Under the pieces are notes generated by a model, which searched no databases, was not told the origin of the DNA, and saw only the letters and a list, made by a program, of their open reading frames with translations. A DNA stretch of 64,000 nt, taken from positions 58,733,049-58,797,048 of the forward strand of contig OY288239.1 of assembly GCA_958450325.1 (NCBI GenBank). The letters are read 5' to 3'. This DNA comes from Agrostemma githago (Eukaryota > Streptophyta > Magnoliopsida > Caryophyllales > Caryophyllaceae). Below, one piece after another: positions 11,956-23,600 of this stretch (positions are counted from its first letter, which is position 1; each line of letters starts with the position of its first letter). The position numbers and the translations under genes are program-made.

Positions 11956-11960
<5 letters not shown>
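10886..11960. mobile_element. Foldback MITE of unknown superfamily in LTR A
   Basis: The termini are imperfect inverted repeats of about 45 bp. The left end reads GAGTGAGGATCCGGTGAGTC and later ATGAGTCCGTCC; the right end reads GGACGGACTCATTTAAAG and later CTCACCGGATGTAATTTC. Both sides are long (AT)n runs, so any target duplication is hidden in the repeat. No protein is encoded. The body is almost wholly short TTACTGT(G/A)ACA motifs and their complements. The target preference and termini could fit a Mutator-like or another TIR family; I cannot decide which. Confidence 0.75.
11040..11870. repeat. Palindrome-rich repeat body of the foldback MITE
   Basis: Dense copies of ATTACTGTGACA and its complement TGTCACAGTAAG, often fused into near-perfect palindromes, plus CTGTTACTGTAACAG. 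A longer-range duplication of about 355 bp is visible: the segment around CTCATGATGATGTTACTTTG at 11170 recurs at 11525 with the same following text. A T-run/A-run palindrome sits at about 11817-11841. Confidence 0.8.
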
Positions 11961-12006
<46 letters not shown>

Positions 12007-12368
12007 TATAGTAAAGAGAGTTGCTGTATGATTTTAATAATAATAATAGTAATAGTACGTGGTAGCTGTGGGTTACTATTCTGCTAGCAAAGTAAGATAG
12101 TATTGTAAGTGGCTATAGCATGATAAGGATGAGTGAACGGCTGTAGGCTATATTGGTCTTTCAATACCGGTTCGTTTTAGTAATCAAGTACGTTACGATC
12201 GATATTAATTTATGTATATAATATCTTATTAGGTTCGGACTTCGTAGAAATTCCGTGGTGAATTGTACTAACGACGTGATCGTGACCTGCTGATTAGGTA
12301 AGGTTATCCTTACTCAGTTTACGTTGTATGTATGCATTTTGTATGATATGTAATGGTATAATGGTTAT

Positions 12369-12414
12369 ATTGAGATTGCGGCTGTGTGCCTATTGAGATT
12401 GCGGCTGTGTGCCG
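12369..12414 (+). repeat. 23-bp minisatellite in the 3' LTR of A, two units
   Basis: Two units of the array that has four units at 3735-3826 in the 5' LTR. Confidence 0.85.
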
Positions 12415-13004
12415 ATTGAGAGAAGCTAGCTAGGACTAGCTAGGCCCGGTTGATCTCGGGACCTTCCCTATTGTTTCCTCCTAGGAGAGCCTAGGAGGGT
12501 TGTGCACACTCGGACTTACGGGGCGTGACTGCGGTCGCGATAGTGATGATAAGAATGATGATATTGATGATGATATTTGTGATATGGATTGTACTAATAT
12601 TGTTTAATGTTATCGTAAACTGATCTTGTGTGTGTATTTCTGGTGTCTGTGATGATCCACTTGACGGTTATGGTCATTTGGGGAGCAGGGATGTATTTAG
12701 GTGCTTGATGGAATGTACTTTTGACTCGGGATGCTAATTACGGGATGGGCAGAGTGCGAAATCAACAGAGTAGTATAGCCCCTGATCGTTCATATTTTAT
12801 CTTATTTATTAGAACATCATGAATACTTTTTATTATTTGGTTTGTAGACTGAATTTCTAAAATCTAATATTAAGTTTTAACGTTTAGACACTCTATTATT
12901 GTGAGTAATGATGTCTGCTACCTCGGTTTACCGAGATAGGAACACTCGTATTTGTTTAGGATGACTTGTTAAGTCTCCTGAACAAATGAGGGTGTTACAT
13001 TTAC

Positions 13005-15970
13005 ACTACAACTTTGTATACATTTCATTTTATGATGTTTAAGCCTTAGATATTTTCTTTTTCTCACCCATTTATTTTTGGCCTTAAACACAAACTCTTC
13101 ACACTCCCTTCCTCTCTCATTTTGGCTGATTTGTGCATGTATTATGACATAGTTTTCATCAAAATTTACTTATCATTTATGCTTTATAAAACCATCCACG
13201 TTCTTATCATTCATTTTACAAAAAATTAAACAACATTTCCTCCCTTTTTCTCTCTTGGCTGAGATTTTCCAGCAGCTTTTCTACCCAAATTTTGTCTCAA
13301 ATCGAGTCTCGATCGTCTCGTTTTCATCTCCTAAATAATCGTCATTCCGATCCCTTCGTTAAGGTAATAATCGATGTTGTTTTCGATCGTTATTTTCCTT
13401 GAATTTTCTTAGTTTTCTCATGGTATTTTTCTACCATGCTTTTCTTGTGTTGAAGGATTTTTTAATGATCCCGAAGCCGACGAATTTATAATCGACTCGA
13501 ATTTGGGTTAGAGGTAACGTTGATGTTACTCGGTATTTCATGACTTTACTTGTGTATTTGCATGTATAATTTTAATATTTCATTTTTGACAATATATGTA
13601 TGTCATATAATCTGGAAAAAAGTTTAAAAAAGTTGAAAATTTGCATGTTTCGATATTTTTATCGCTTTTACGAGATTAACGATTAAATCGTCATAATAAT
13701 TTGTAAAATCATAATATTCGGCCTAAACATGTAATATATATATTTATATTCTGTAAAAATGATTTTTCTGATGATTTTTAATAATTTAGTATTTTTCTGA
13801 TATTTTAGTTATCGATTATTGAATTTTTTCCGTTTACGGACAAAAACGATTAAAAGCCGATTTTTAGTTCTAGTACTTAAACATTTTATTTTAATCTTAT
13901 TTTTGACGTGGTGAAACTTTCTGATGAAATAGAATTTTCTGAATTTTTTCGTAAGTTTTTGGAATAGCTAAGTGGATGAATTAATTAATCACTTTAAATC
14001 ATCGTTTATCGTTAAAACCGCGTTTGTCGTTTAAATTCTCGATTTTTGGTCTTTTGATTTAATCTGAAAAAAATTATGATTCTGATGGTTTCTTAATAAA
14101 ATGTATTTTTATGATTTTTAGTGCTTTAATAAAATGATAGGAACGATAAGTTTTATTAATGGAATCGTTAATTGTGAAAACGGGTTTTAAAGACGGTTTT
14201 AATGGGATTTATTAAAGCTGGAATTTTTGGAAATCTGGAAAAATAGTATTTTCTGAAAAATCATGATTTTTAAGGTTAATATTAATTTTTGGATATTAAT
14301 ACTTAAATCGTTTTGTAATTACTATTTTTATTAATCGTTATTGTCGAGATTAGACGATTAACGAGAAAATGCTTTAAAAACCGAGTTTTAGGATTCTGGA
14401 AAATTTTATTTTATGGACATAATGTCCATAAATATATTTTAACTATTTTACGTAATTTTTGTACAATTTATTAAAGTATTTAATTAATAAGTATTGATTT
14501 ATGGACAAATTACGATTTGTCGTTAAAATGCTTCGTCTTACCTAAAAGATTTATTTTTCCAGCTATTTTGAAAATATTTAAATCTGAAACATTAAGAGTT
14601 AAATCATCCCTTAATATATTCTAAATATATTCAATGGTTTAATTAAATAAAAGACGTTAAAAGATTTAATTTGACATTTGCCGTAAAATCCTATTTGTAA
14701 TCGTATTGCCGTAACTAATAATAATTAGGAAACTTTAGCTTTGTAAATTTTGAAAACACCCTGATTAGAATTATTAAAATTTTTAAGACATTTTTAATCA
14801 TTTTATACACTTGTACGATATTTCAATAACTTCATAAACTCAAATGTTCTTACTTTAATAATTAATATCGTTAAGGCCGAAAGTATTAGTTTTATAAATC
14901 TATATCATTTACTAAAATGTGGTATTAGTATGAACTAATATTTTCACTATTTTGATATAACGCTATTTTTAGTAAAGTTTCTAAAAATAGAAGTTTCCTA
15001 AAACAGAAAGTTTTCTCTTTTAGAATATAAATGTTTACTTCTTTTATCCTCATATTATTTATATTGATTATATCTTTTGAATATCGATAATGGCCTTGTT
15101 TTGGAGTTATGAAATAAGGACAAGTGTGAGGTTAGAGTAATATATTCTAGGGTTTACGGTTTTGCCATCAAATATAAGGCTAGTGTATCAGGAATCGGTA
15201 CATTAGTTGTTGAACCGGGTGACAGGTATCCCAGAAGTTTTGTACATTTTGACCTTAAGCTTAGGCCTCGCAGTAAGTCGCCGTCATAAGTTGAACTGGG
15301 TGACAGGTAATCCCAGGAGGGGTGTGCATTATCTTAAACTAGGGCCACGCATTTATAAGTCGCCGCTCTATTATGGTTAAGTAGCCTAGTTAGAGACCGA
15401 AGTTTGATTTGTGTGAACTAAGTTCTCGAAGCTAGTTTTTAGTACTCTCCTAGTGAAAGTCTAGCCGTCTACACTACTCCTATCCATAACGCCATTTTGA
15501 ATATTTTTATTATTATCGATATAATTTGGTTGCAGGTTGGCAAATCTTTTATGTTTTCTTCGGAAAACTCATTTTTATTATATTGTTTTGATACGTGAAG
15601 TTTTTTCACTGAAAGTTTATTTTTATTATAATGTGTTTTACTGTTTTCCATTTTTACTATTTTTCTATAATAGTAATTACAGTTTAAAATCTTGTTATAC
15701 GGCTGGAAGAACATTGACGTTGCTCCTCACTGATTGTGGCTGTTATGTTTTTAACATGGCAGGTATATGTGTTTTCCTTCGGGTGGGCTAGCGAGCAGTT
15801 ATGGATCCTGCTTGTTTTAATCAGATCACTCTATTATGGATTGTTAAAAACCCTTTTTATGGATTTTATTTATTTATTTATTTATTTTGTAGCCATTTTT
15901 ATTTTATGGCTTATGTATTGACTTATCATTTTTATTTAATCAAGACATAGCTACAATGTGTTATAATCCC
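13005..15970 (+). repeat. Remainder of the plus-strand family D LTR, 3' end missing
   Basis: It resumes at ACTACAAC directly after the TTTAC duplication and is collinear with the reverse complement of 16014-18985. Together with 1957-2466 it gives about 3.48 kb of LTR. Its last about 55 bp (present at 1905-1954) are missing: it stops at TTATAATCCC (15961-15970) and runs straight into an inverted D LTR. Reading frames inside (for example 15537-15791) are not conserved coding sequence. Confidence 0.85.
13185..13190 (+). promoter_or_regulatory. Putative TATA box of LTR D
   Basis: TATAAA lies at a plausible place for LTR transcription, upstream of the pyrimidine-rich leader. In the inverted D copy the same site reads TAGAAA on the minus strand (near 18790), so it is broken there. 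Confidence 0.4.
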
Positions 15971-18900
15971 TAGAAATTCTAACGCAATACAGTGGCGGAA
16001 ACACTGTAGAAGTGAGATTATAACACACTGTAGCTATGTCTTGATTAAAACAAAATGGTAAGTCAATACATAAGCCATAAAATAAAAATGGCTACAAAAT
16101 AAATAAATAAATAAATAAAATCCATAAAAAGGGATTTAACAATCCATAATACAGTGATCTGATTAAAACAAGCAGGATCCATAACTGCTCGCTAGCCCAC
16201 TCGAAGGAAAACACATATACCTGCCATGTTAAAAACATAACAACCACAATCAGTGGGGAGCAACGTCAACGTTCTCCCAGCCGTATAACAGGATTTTAAA
16301 CTGTAATTACTATTATAGAAAAATAGTAAAAATGGAAAACAGTAGAACACATTATAATAAAAATAAACTTTCAGTGAAAAACTTTACGTATCAAAACAAT
16401 ATAATAAAAATGAGTTTTCCGAAGAAAACATAAAACATTTGCCAACCTGCAACCAAATTATATCGATAATAATAAAAATATTCAAAATGACGTTATGGAT
16501 AGGAGTAGTGTAGACGGCTAGACTTTCACTAGGAGAGTACTACAAACTAGCTTCGAGAACTTAGTCCAAACAAATCAAACTTCGGTCTCTAACTAGGTTA
16601 CTCAACCATAATATAGCGGCGACTTATAAATGCGTGGCCCTAGTTTAAGTTAATGGACACCCCTCCTGAGATTACCTGTCACCCAGTTCAACTTATGACG
16701 GCGACTTACTGCGAGGCCTAAGCTTAAGGTCAAAATGTACAAAACTCCCGGGATACCTGTCACCCGGTTCAACAACCAATGTACCGATTCCTGATACACT
16801 GGCATTATAGTTGATGGCAAAACCGTAAATCCTAGAATATATTACTCTAACCTAACACTTGTCCTTATTCCATAACTCCAAAACAAAGCCATTATCGATA
16901 TTCAAAAGATATAATTAATATAAATAATATGAGGATAGAAGAAGTAAACATTTATATTCTAAAAGAGGAAACTTTCTATTTTAGGAAACTTCTATTTTTA
17001 GAAACTTTGCTAAAAATAGTATTATATCAAAATAGTGAAAATATTAGTTCATACTAATACCACATTTTAGTAAACGATATAGATTTATAAAACTAATACT
17101 TTCGGTCTTAACGATATTAATTATTAAAGTAAGAACATTTGAGTTTATGAAGTTATTGAAATATCGTACAAGTGTATAAAATGATTTAAAATGTCTTAAA
17201 ATTTTTAATAATACTAATCAGGGTGTTTTCAAAATTTACAAAGCTAAAATTTCCTAATTATTATTAGTTACGACAATACGATTACAAATAGGATTTTACG
17301 GCAAATGTCAAATTAAATCTTTTAACGTCTTTTATTTAATTAAACCATTGAATATATTTAGAATATGTTAAGGGATGATTTAACTCTTAATGTTTCAGAT
17401 TTAAATATTTTCAAAATAGCTGGAAAAATAAATCTTTTAGGTAAGACGAAACATTTTAACGATAAATCATAATTAGTCCAAAAATCAATACTTATTAATT
17501 AAAGACTTTAATAAATAGTACAAAAATTACGTAAAATAGTTAAAATATATTTATGGACATTCTGTTTAGAAAAGAATATTTTCCAGAATCCTAAAACTCG
17601 GTTTTTAAAGCGTTTTCTCGTTAATCGTCTAATCTCGACAATAACGATTAATAAAAATAGTAATTACAAAACGATTTAAGTATTAATATCCAAAAATTAT
17701 TATTAACCTTAAAAATCACGATTTTCCAGAAAATACTATTTTTCCAGATTTCCAAAAATTCCAGCTTTAATAAATCCCATCAAAACCGTCTTTAAAACCC
17801 GTTTTCACAATTAACGATTCCATTAATAAAACTTATCGTTCTTATCATTTTATTAAAGCACTAAAAATCATAAAAATACATTTTATTAAGAAACCATCAG
17901 AATCATAATTTTTTCCAGATTAAATCAAAGGACCAAAAATCGAGAATTTAAACGACAAACGCGGTTTTAACGATAAACGATGATTTAAAGTATTAATTAA
18001 TTCATCCACTTAGCAATTCCAAAAACTTACGAAAAATTCAGAAAATTCTATTTCATCTGAAAGTTTCACCACGTCAAAAATAAGATTAAAATAAAATGTT
18101 TAAGTACTAGAACTAAAAATCGGCTTTTAATCGTTTTTGTCCGTAAACGGAAATAATTCAATAATCGATAACTAAAATATCAGAAAAATACTAAATTATT
18201 AAAAATCATCAAAAACATCATTTTTACAGAATATAAATATATATTACATGTTTAGGCCGAATATTACGATTTTACAAATTAATATGACGATTTAATCGTT
18301 AATCTCGTAAAAGCGATAAAAATATCGAAACATGAAAATTTTCAACTTTTTTAAATTTTTTTCCAGATTATATGACATACCTATATTGTAAAAAATTAAA
18401 TATAAAAATTATACATGCAAATACACAATTAAAATAATGAAATACCGAGTAACATCGACGTTACCCCTAACACAAATTCAAGTCGATTATAAATTCATCG
18501 GCTTCGGGATCATTCAAAAACCCTTCAACACAAGAAAAGCACGGTGGAAAAATACCATGAGAAAATTAAGAAAATCAAGGAAAATAATGATCGAAAACAA
18601 CATCGATTATTACCTTAACGAAGGGATCAGAATGACGATTATTTAGGAGATGAAAACGAGACGATCGAGACTCGATTTGAGACAAAATTTGGGTAGAAAA
18701 GCTGCTGGAAAATCTCAGCCAAGAGAGAAAAAGGGAGGAAATGTTATTTAATTTTTTGTAAAATGAATGATAAGAAATTGGATGGTTTTCTAAAGCGTAA
18801 ATGATAAGTAAATTTTGATGAAAACTATGTCATAATACATGCACAAATCAGCCAAAATGAGAGAGGAAGGGAGTGTGAAGAGTTTGTGTTTAAGGCCAAA

Positions 18901-19482
18901 AATAAATGGGTGAGAAAAAGAAAATATCTAAGGCTTAAACATCATAAAATGAAATGTATACAAAGTTGTAGTGTAAAAATGTGACATGGGTGTGTCACGG
19001 TCCAAAACATGGGGAAAATGTCCCAAATAATTTCTAAGTTGATAAAAAGATGAATCGTAAAATTGTTAAAGGTATTTCAAATCAGTTCGAGTAAACCGCG
19101 CGTTGGAAAATAATTATTTACGAAACTTCGTAATAAAATCATTAAAGGTCAAATATTCTTAAATAAAAATATTTCTTAGTTGAAAATATCATATAAACGT
19201 GTTATGATATTTAGGAAAAATAAATAACTGAATTCCAAGCTTAAAACGTTAGTTCGTAGAAAAATAGAAGTTCACGCGCAAAAATAAATAGTTTACAATG
19301 AAAATCAAATAAATAGGTTTACAAGAATTAAAATCTTTTAAAATAAAAATAAATATTATTTGACTCAAAAAAAATAATAATAATTCAGAAAGATGAAGGA
19401 AATAGAAGACGAAATTGACATAGAGTCATGACGGAGTCACAACAGAATAATTAACGACACTAAAAAAATAGTGGGTGTTACA
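15971..19482 (-). repeat. Inverted family D LTR
   Basis: Read on the minus strand it starts TGTAACACCCACTATTTT at 19482 and runs about 3.5 kb to AGAATTTCTA at 15971. It lacks only the last about ten bases of the LTR. It is the mirror of 1957-2466 plus 13005-15970, though not identical: scattered substitutions and small indels show two separate copies. It is uninterrupted at the element A insertion site. At 19482/19483 it abuts element E integrase coding sequence with no polypurine tract, so this is the outer edge of a D insertion into E. Confidence 0.85.
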
Positions 19483-20111
19483 CGAATGATCTCTCTCTGA
19501 TAGGCATTTGCAAGCTCATCGAGACTCCAAGTCTCCTTCATGCCCCTCTGCGATCTCGGTAGCCCCATTACGAAGTCCATCGAAATAGAATCCCATTTCC
19601 AGGCGGGGATCTCAAGAGGTTGCAACAAACCTCCGGGTGTCATGTGCTCGAACTTAACCTTTTGGCACACTAGGCAACGACTGACGAACTCGGCGATCTC
19701 CTTTTTCATACCAGGCCACCAAAATCGTAGCTTCAAATCCTTGTACATCTTGTCACTTCCAGGATGTACCTAATACGAAGTACTGTGAGCTTCCTTAAGA
19801 ATCTTACCCTTCAGGATTTCACAGTTCGGGATGCACCATCTTCCGTGGAACTTCAAACCACCATCGACTCCAACCTCAAAACCCTCAGTACGACGCTCTC
19901 TCAAAGCAACCTGAATGCCTTCAAGGAAGTCATCTTTTTGTTGCTTAGTTCGGATCTCATGGAAGAACTCGGGCTCAGCAACCATCGCGCCCAAATTTAA
20001 GGAACTCGGTAGAACTACTTCATGGTTCAACTTCTGAAACTCTCGAGCTAGATCATCAGGCAACACCCTCATGGCATGACAAGTCTTGCGGCTCAAAGCA
20101 TCAGCGACCAC
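19483..20111 (-). pseudogene. Element E: RNase H tail and truncated integrase
   Basis: Minus strand. It begins with the RNase H end (VADALSRKT), then a linker and the GRWCIP motif. There is a stop where relatives have Ser (EAHSTSY-stop-VHPG), then the integrase HHCC zinc domain ([28 protein letters not shown]) and the first DDE aspartate ([16 protein letters not shown]). About 20 residues are missing in frame between RSQRG and MKETWS. Coding is cut at AYQREIIR by the D LTR at 19482, so the rest of the DDE core, the chromodomain and the 3' LTR of E are absent. Confidence 0.85.
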
Positions 20112-21628
20112 ATTCTCCTTACCCTCATGATACAGAAGCTCAACCTTATAGTCACTGATCAGCTCTATCCAACGTCTGTCTCATGTTGAGATCTTTCTGT
20201 GTGAAAATAAACTTCAAGCTCTTATGGTCGGTGTAAATGTTGCAAGAAATACCATACAAGTAGTGTCTCCACAACTTCAGCGGGAACACCACAACAGCTA
20301 ACTCCAGATCGTGAGTTGGATAAATCACCTCGTGAACCTTCAACTGCCTTGAAGCATAAGCAACCACTTTGCCCTTCTGCATCAAAACACAACCCAATCC
20401 AGACTTCGATGCATCACAATACACATCGAATCCAACACCTTCCTCAGGGAGTGTAAGCACTGGAGCAGTGGTTAACCGCTTCTTCAACTCCTGGAAAGCA
20501 GCAGCCTCACAAGCTTCAGTCCAAAGGAACTTTGACTCCTTCTTCATCAACTGAGTTAATAGCCTTGCTATCCTTGAGAAATCATTGACAAAGCGGCTAT
20601 AATATCCAGCGAGACCAAGGAAACTGCAGATCTCGTTGACATTCTTCGGACTCTGCCAATCGACCACGGCTTGAATCTTAGTCGGATAGACCATAACTCC
20701 TTCACCAGAAATCACATGACCTAAGAAGGTCACTTCTTTTAGCCAAAACTCACACTTTGAGAACTTGGCGTACCATTTCTGCTTTCGGAGAGTCTCCAAG
20801 ATGATGCGGAGGTGACTCTCATTTTCTTGATTATCCCTTGAGTAAATGAGTATATCGTCTATGAACACCACAACACACTTATCCAAATACTCACTAAAAG
20901 TACGGTTCATCTAATCCATGAACACCGCAGGTGCATTCGTCAAACCAAACGGCATAACCACAAATTCATAGTGACTGTATCTAGAACGAAAAGTAGTTTT
21001 TGGAATATCATCCTTTTTCACTGGGATTTGGTGATACCCTGACCTCAGGTCAATCTTAGAGAACACACTAGCTCCTCGAAGTTGATCGAAAAAATCTTCA
21101 ATCCTTGGCAATGGGTACTTGTTCTTGATTGTAACCTTGTACAGCTCTTAGTAGTCAATGTACAACCTCATGCTACCATCTTTCTTGCGAATAAACAAGA
21201 CTGGGGCACCCCAAGGAGAAGCACTCAGCCTTATAAAGCCCTTTTTCGATCATCTCTTCAAGTTGCTTCTTTACCTCTTGCAACTCAGCTGGTGACATAC
21301 TATATGGAGCCTTAGAAATTGGACCTGTACCAGGCAACAGACCGATAGAGAACTCAACGTCTCGCTCGGGTGGGATATCCGGAAGATCTTCTGGGAAGAC
21401 ATCAGCGTATTCTCTGACCACTGGAATATCCTCCAACTTCAGCTCTTTAGACACATCACAGATACTACATAAGTAGATCTGATGGCCTTTTCTACCCATG
21501 CTGACCATTTTCATCGCAGACACCCAACGAATAGTGGGTCTAGTCTTGACACCCCCTATACGATAGCCTTGCACCGTCTGGACTCTTGAACACAATCTTC
21601 TGGTCACGACACTGAAATCTTGCATCAT
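20112..21628 (-). pseudogene. Element E: reverse transcriptase-RNase H, broken
   Basis: Minus strand pieces in different frames. From upstream these are: pre-RT linker (PVVREYADVFPEDLPDIPPE) and the RT start [11 protein letters not shown]; a frameshift and stop near 21130-21240 in the KKDG/LRLCIDY region; [12 protein letters not shown] ... [14 protein letters not shown]; a stop at 20911-20913; then [17 protein letters not shown] with the catalytic aspartates, [11 protein letters not shown], and RNase [15 protein letters not shown] second indel near 20170-20180 shifts the frame after NMRQ. Family knowledge: RT copies the element RNA and RNase H removes the template. This copy cannot encode an active enzyme. 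Confidence 0.88.
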
Positions 21629-22921
21629 AACAAGCCAACCAATCCATGCCCAAAATGATGTTGAAATCAGCTAGCTAGAAGCTGATCAAATCGGCCGGAA
21701 AGGATACCCCCATAATGGAGATCGGGATGTCTTTGAACAGAATATTGCAAGGGACTATCTCACCCGTGGGAGTAAAAATAAGAGTATTCACGGATGATGA
21801 TGATGAAACAAGTCCAGCTCGGACGAAAAAAGATTCAGACACAAAGGACATCTACGCACCCGTATCAAAAGGACAAAAGCAGGGAAAGAGTGAACTAGGA
21901 AGGTACCTGCAATCACATCTGGATTAGCCTTAGCCTCTGCACGGGTCATTACGAACACTCGGCCTTTCTTCGGGGCTTCCTCCTTCTGCTTCTGAGGACA
22001 ATCGTAGGACTTGTGATCGGGAGACTTGCAAATAAAACAGACGATCGGATTCCCGTCACAATACTTGCCCGGATGGTAAGGCTTCCTGCACTTGTAGCAC
22101 GTCAATCACTCTTGGACTGGCCCGACGCCAATTTATCGGATGTCTTATCCTCAAACTTTTTCTTCTTCTTTGAAGGTTGGTAAGATGATGTAGAACCCAT
22201 AAGGCTTCTTGGAATAACCCCCGGACTTCACGCGGTCCTCAGACTCAACAGCCATCATCGAGCCATAAATGCTCAGAGCACAGTCATAAGCTTGTTGGAA
22301 GGACGTAGAAGGGATCCCAGACATAGCCTCTTGGACTCTGGGAGCCAAATTCTTCTCACAACGACGAGTCTTAGAAGCCTCATCCATGGCGACCAATGTG
22401 ACAAAGTGGGACAACTTCAGAAACTTGTTGGTGTACTCCTCGACGGTCATCGCGTCTTGCTCCAAGCGAAGGAACTCATGTTCCTTCTGCCACCTCAGCT
22501 CCTCCGGATAAAACCTCTTGGTTAGAGCCTCAGTGAAGTTTCTCCATCCAAATTCAACTTGTGCTTGCAAATCCACTCTAGCTACGGCCCACCAGGTGTC
22601 AACCACTTCCTTCAAGTAATAGGAAGCCACGTTCACCTTCTGCGCATCCGGGCACTCCGTAGCCAGGAACAGCTTCTCCATTTCTTCTATCCATGCCTCC
22701 AAGGCGACATGGTCAGTATTACCTTCAAAGGTGGGAGGACGATGACGAGCAAATCTGTCGAACACCGAATGGTTGTTGCGCTGCAGATTGTTGAGTTGGT
22801 TGTTGGCGTTGTTAACATGAGTGGCCAAACCTTCAGCCATGGTTGCCAACGCTTCCTCAATACGTCTGAGGCGAGCGGCCTCATGATCATTGTTGTTCCC
22901 ATCGCGTACCCTCTGCAACAA
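21629..22921 (-). pseudogene. Element E: Gag, zinc knuckle and protease, broken
   Basis: Minus strand. The Gag frame runs 22921-22151. The reading at 22921 is a TTG codon and no clear ATG is left. An N-terminal coil (RLRRIEEALATMAEGLATHV) is followed by the capsid region (RPPTFEGNTDHVALEAWIEE ... WWAVARVDL ... FLRLEQDAMTVEEYTNKF). A frameshift follows. The next piece, 22105-21788, has CYKCRKPYHPGKYC and CFICKSPDHKSYDC (CX2CX4HX4C). The protease active site FDTGA is present near 21830, but in a shifted frame and followed at once by a stop. Its spacing and order are those of a chromovirus gag-pro. Confidence 0.85.
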
Positions 22922-23098
22922 CGTACCCTAAGTTATCAAGTGGTTCAAGCCTAGGAACAACTTACAAGCAACTACTCAGCTATTCTACAATGCCACTAAG
23001 GCAAGCAAGTCCTTAATGGTTTCTACCTCATTTACTCTCACTCATTAACTAAGTCAAGTTATTCTTTTAGTGATTAAGCGAGAGTTGGGAGCATCTTC
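22922..23098 (-). other. Untranslated leader of element E
   Basis: About 180 bp between primer site and Gag on the minus strand. No feature is recognised. Confidence 0.5.
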
Positions 23099-23110
23099 GC
23101 TCTGATACCA
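23099..23110 (-). other. Primer binding site of element E (initiator Met tRNA)
   Basis: GCTCTGATACCA on the plus strand is the complement of TGGTATCAGAGC, the Met-tRNA primer site, placed immediately inside the LTR edge. It fixes element E as minus strand. Confidence 0.85.
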
Positions 23111-23600
23111 ATTATAACTACCCGTATTTTTAAAAATTTTAAATAATATAAATAGTATATAAAATAGGGTCAGAGGTGGCAGAAACACCCGACCAAATCT
23201 GAATCGTCACTATCTCGACATTCAACTAATACATTATTCAAAACTGTTCAACTGAAAATTAAAGATTAAATAAAGGTTCTTTCTCTCCACAAGTCTTCCC
23301 CCACAACAAAGTAGTCAATAGCATCTTGAAAGACCTGAAATGGGGGAGGGTCCACAGTCAGTGGGCAGTAACTAGATGCTCTCCCAGTCGTCTTTACAAT
23401 AGGATGAAAGCAACTAATAATCAACAATCAATGAATAATACGGATAAGGAATACATGAAAGCATTATCATACTCGACCAATAAGGATAATACAATTACTA
23501 AAAATTCTAACATCCAAACCGAACTGATCAAACACAGATAACCTTCTTACACTACGCCTAGGGTATAGAGCGAACACCAGCTCGAGTGTATAACTGACAC
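23111..23600 (-). repeat. Element E LTR, 3' part (split by F)
   Basis: On the minus strand this is the end of the LTR, next to the primer site. The terminus reads GTAGTTATA rather than a clean ...CA, so it is decayed. It ends at GTATAACTGACAC where element F is inserted. The same GTATAACTGAC motif recurs many times in the other half (34406-36598), confirming that both halves are one LTR of about 2.7 kb. Confidence 0.8.

Larger units (their letters stand above)
2467..12999 (+). mobile_element. Element A: Ty3/gypsy chromovirus, complete but disabled
   Basis: A full-length LTR retrotransposon: 5' LTR 2467-4411, Met-tRNA primer site at 4415, gag-pol 4769-9789, polypurine tract 9961-9972 and 3' LTR 9973-12999. 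The TTTAC target duplication is perfect (2462-2466 and 13000-13004). The order Gag, protease, RT, RNase H, integrase, chromodomain places it among chromoviruses, most like the Tekay/Del branch by overall look (inference). Two small DNA transposons sit inside it: one in pol (8127-8465) and one in the 3' LTR (10886-11960). The LTRs are very similar apart from that insertion and repeat-number changes, so insertion is fairly recent, though pol is broken. Confidence 0.93.
9973..12999 (+). repeat. 3' LTR of element A, with nested MITE
   Basis: It starts TGTAATACCCG and ends GAGGGTGTTACA. It matches the 5' LTR throughout except for the foldback element at 10886-11960, which landed in the AT run, and two rather than four minisatellite units. 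It is followed by the TTTAC target duplication and then the resumed D LTR. Confidence 0.92.

Noticed and set aside
10886..11960. CRISPR-like or satellite array
   Set aside because: Repeat spacing is irregular, motifs are palindromic and diverged, and the block has terminal inverted repeats inside an LTR. It is a MITE in a plant genome.
15469..15921. Small ORFs in LTR D
   Set aside because: The inverted D copy breaks them, and they are AT-rich chance frames.
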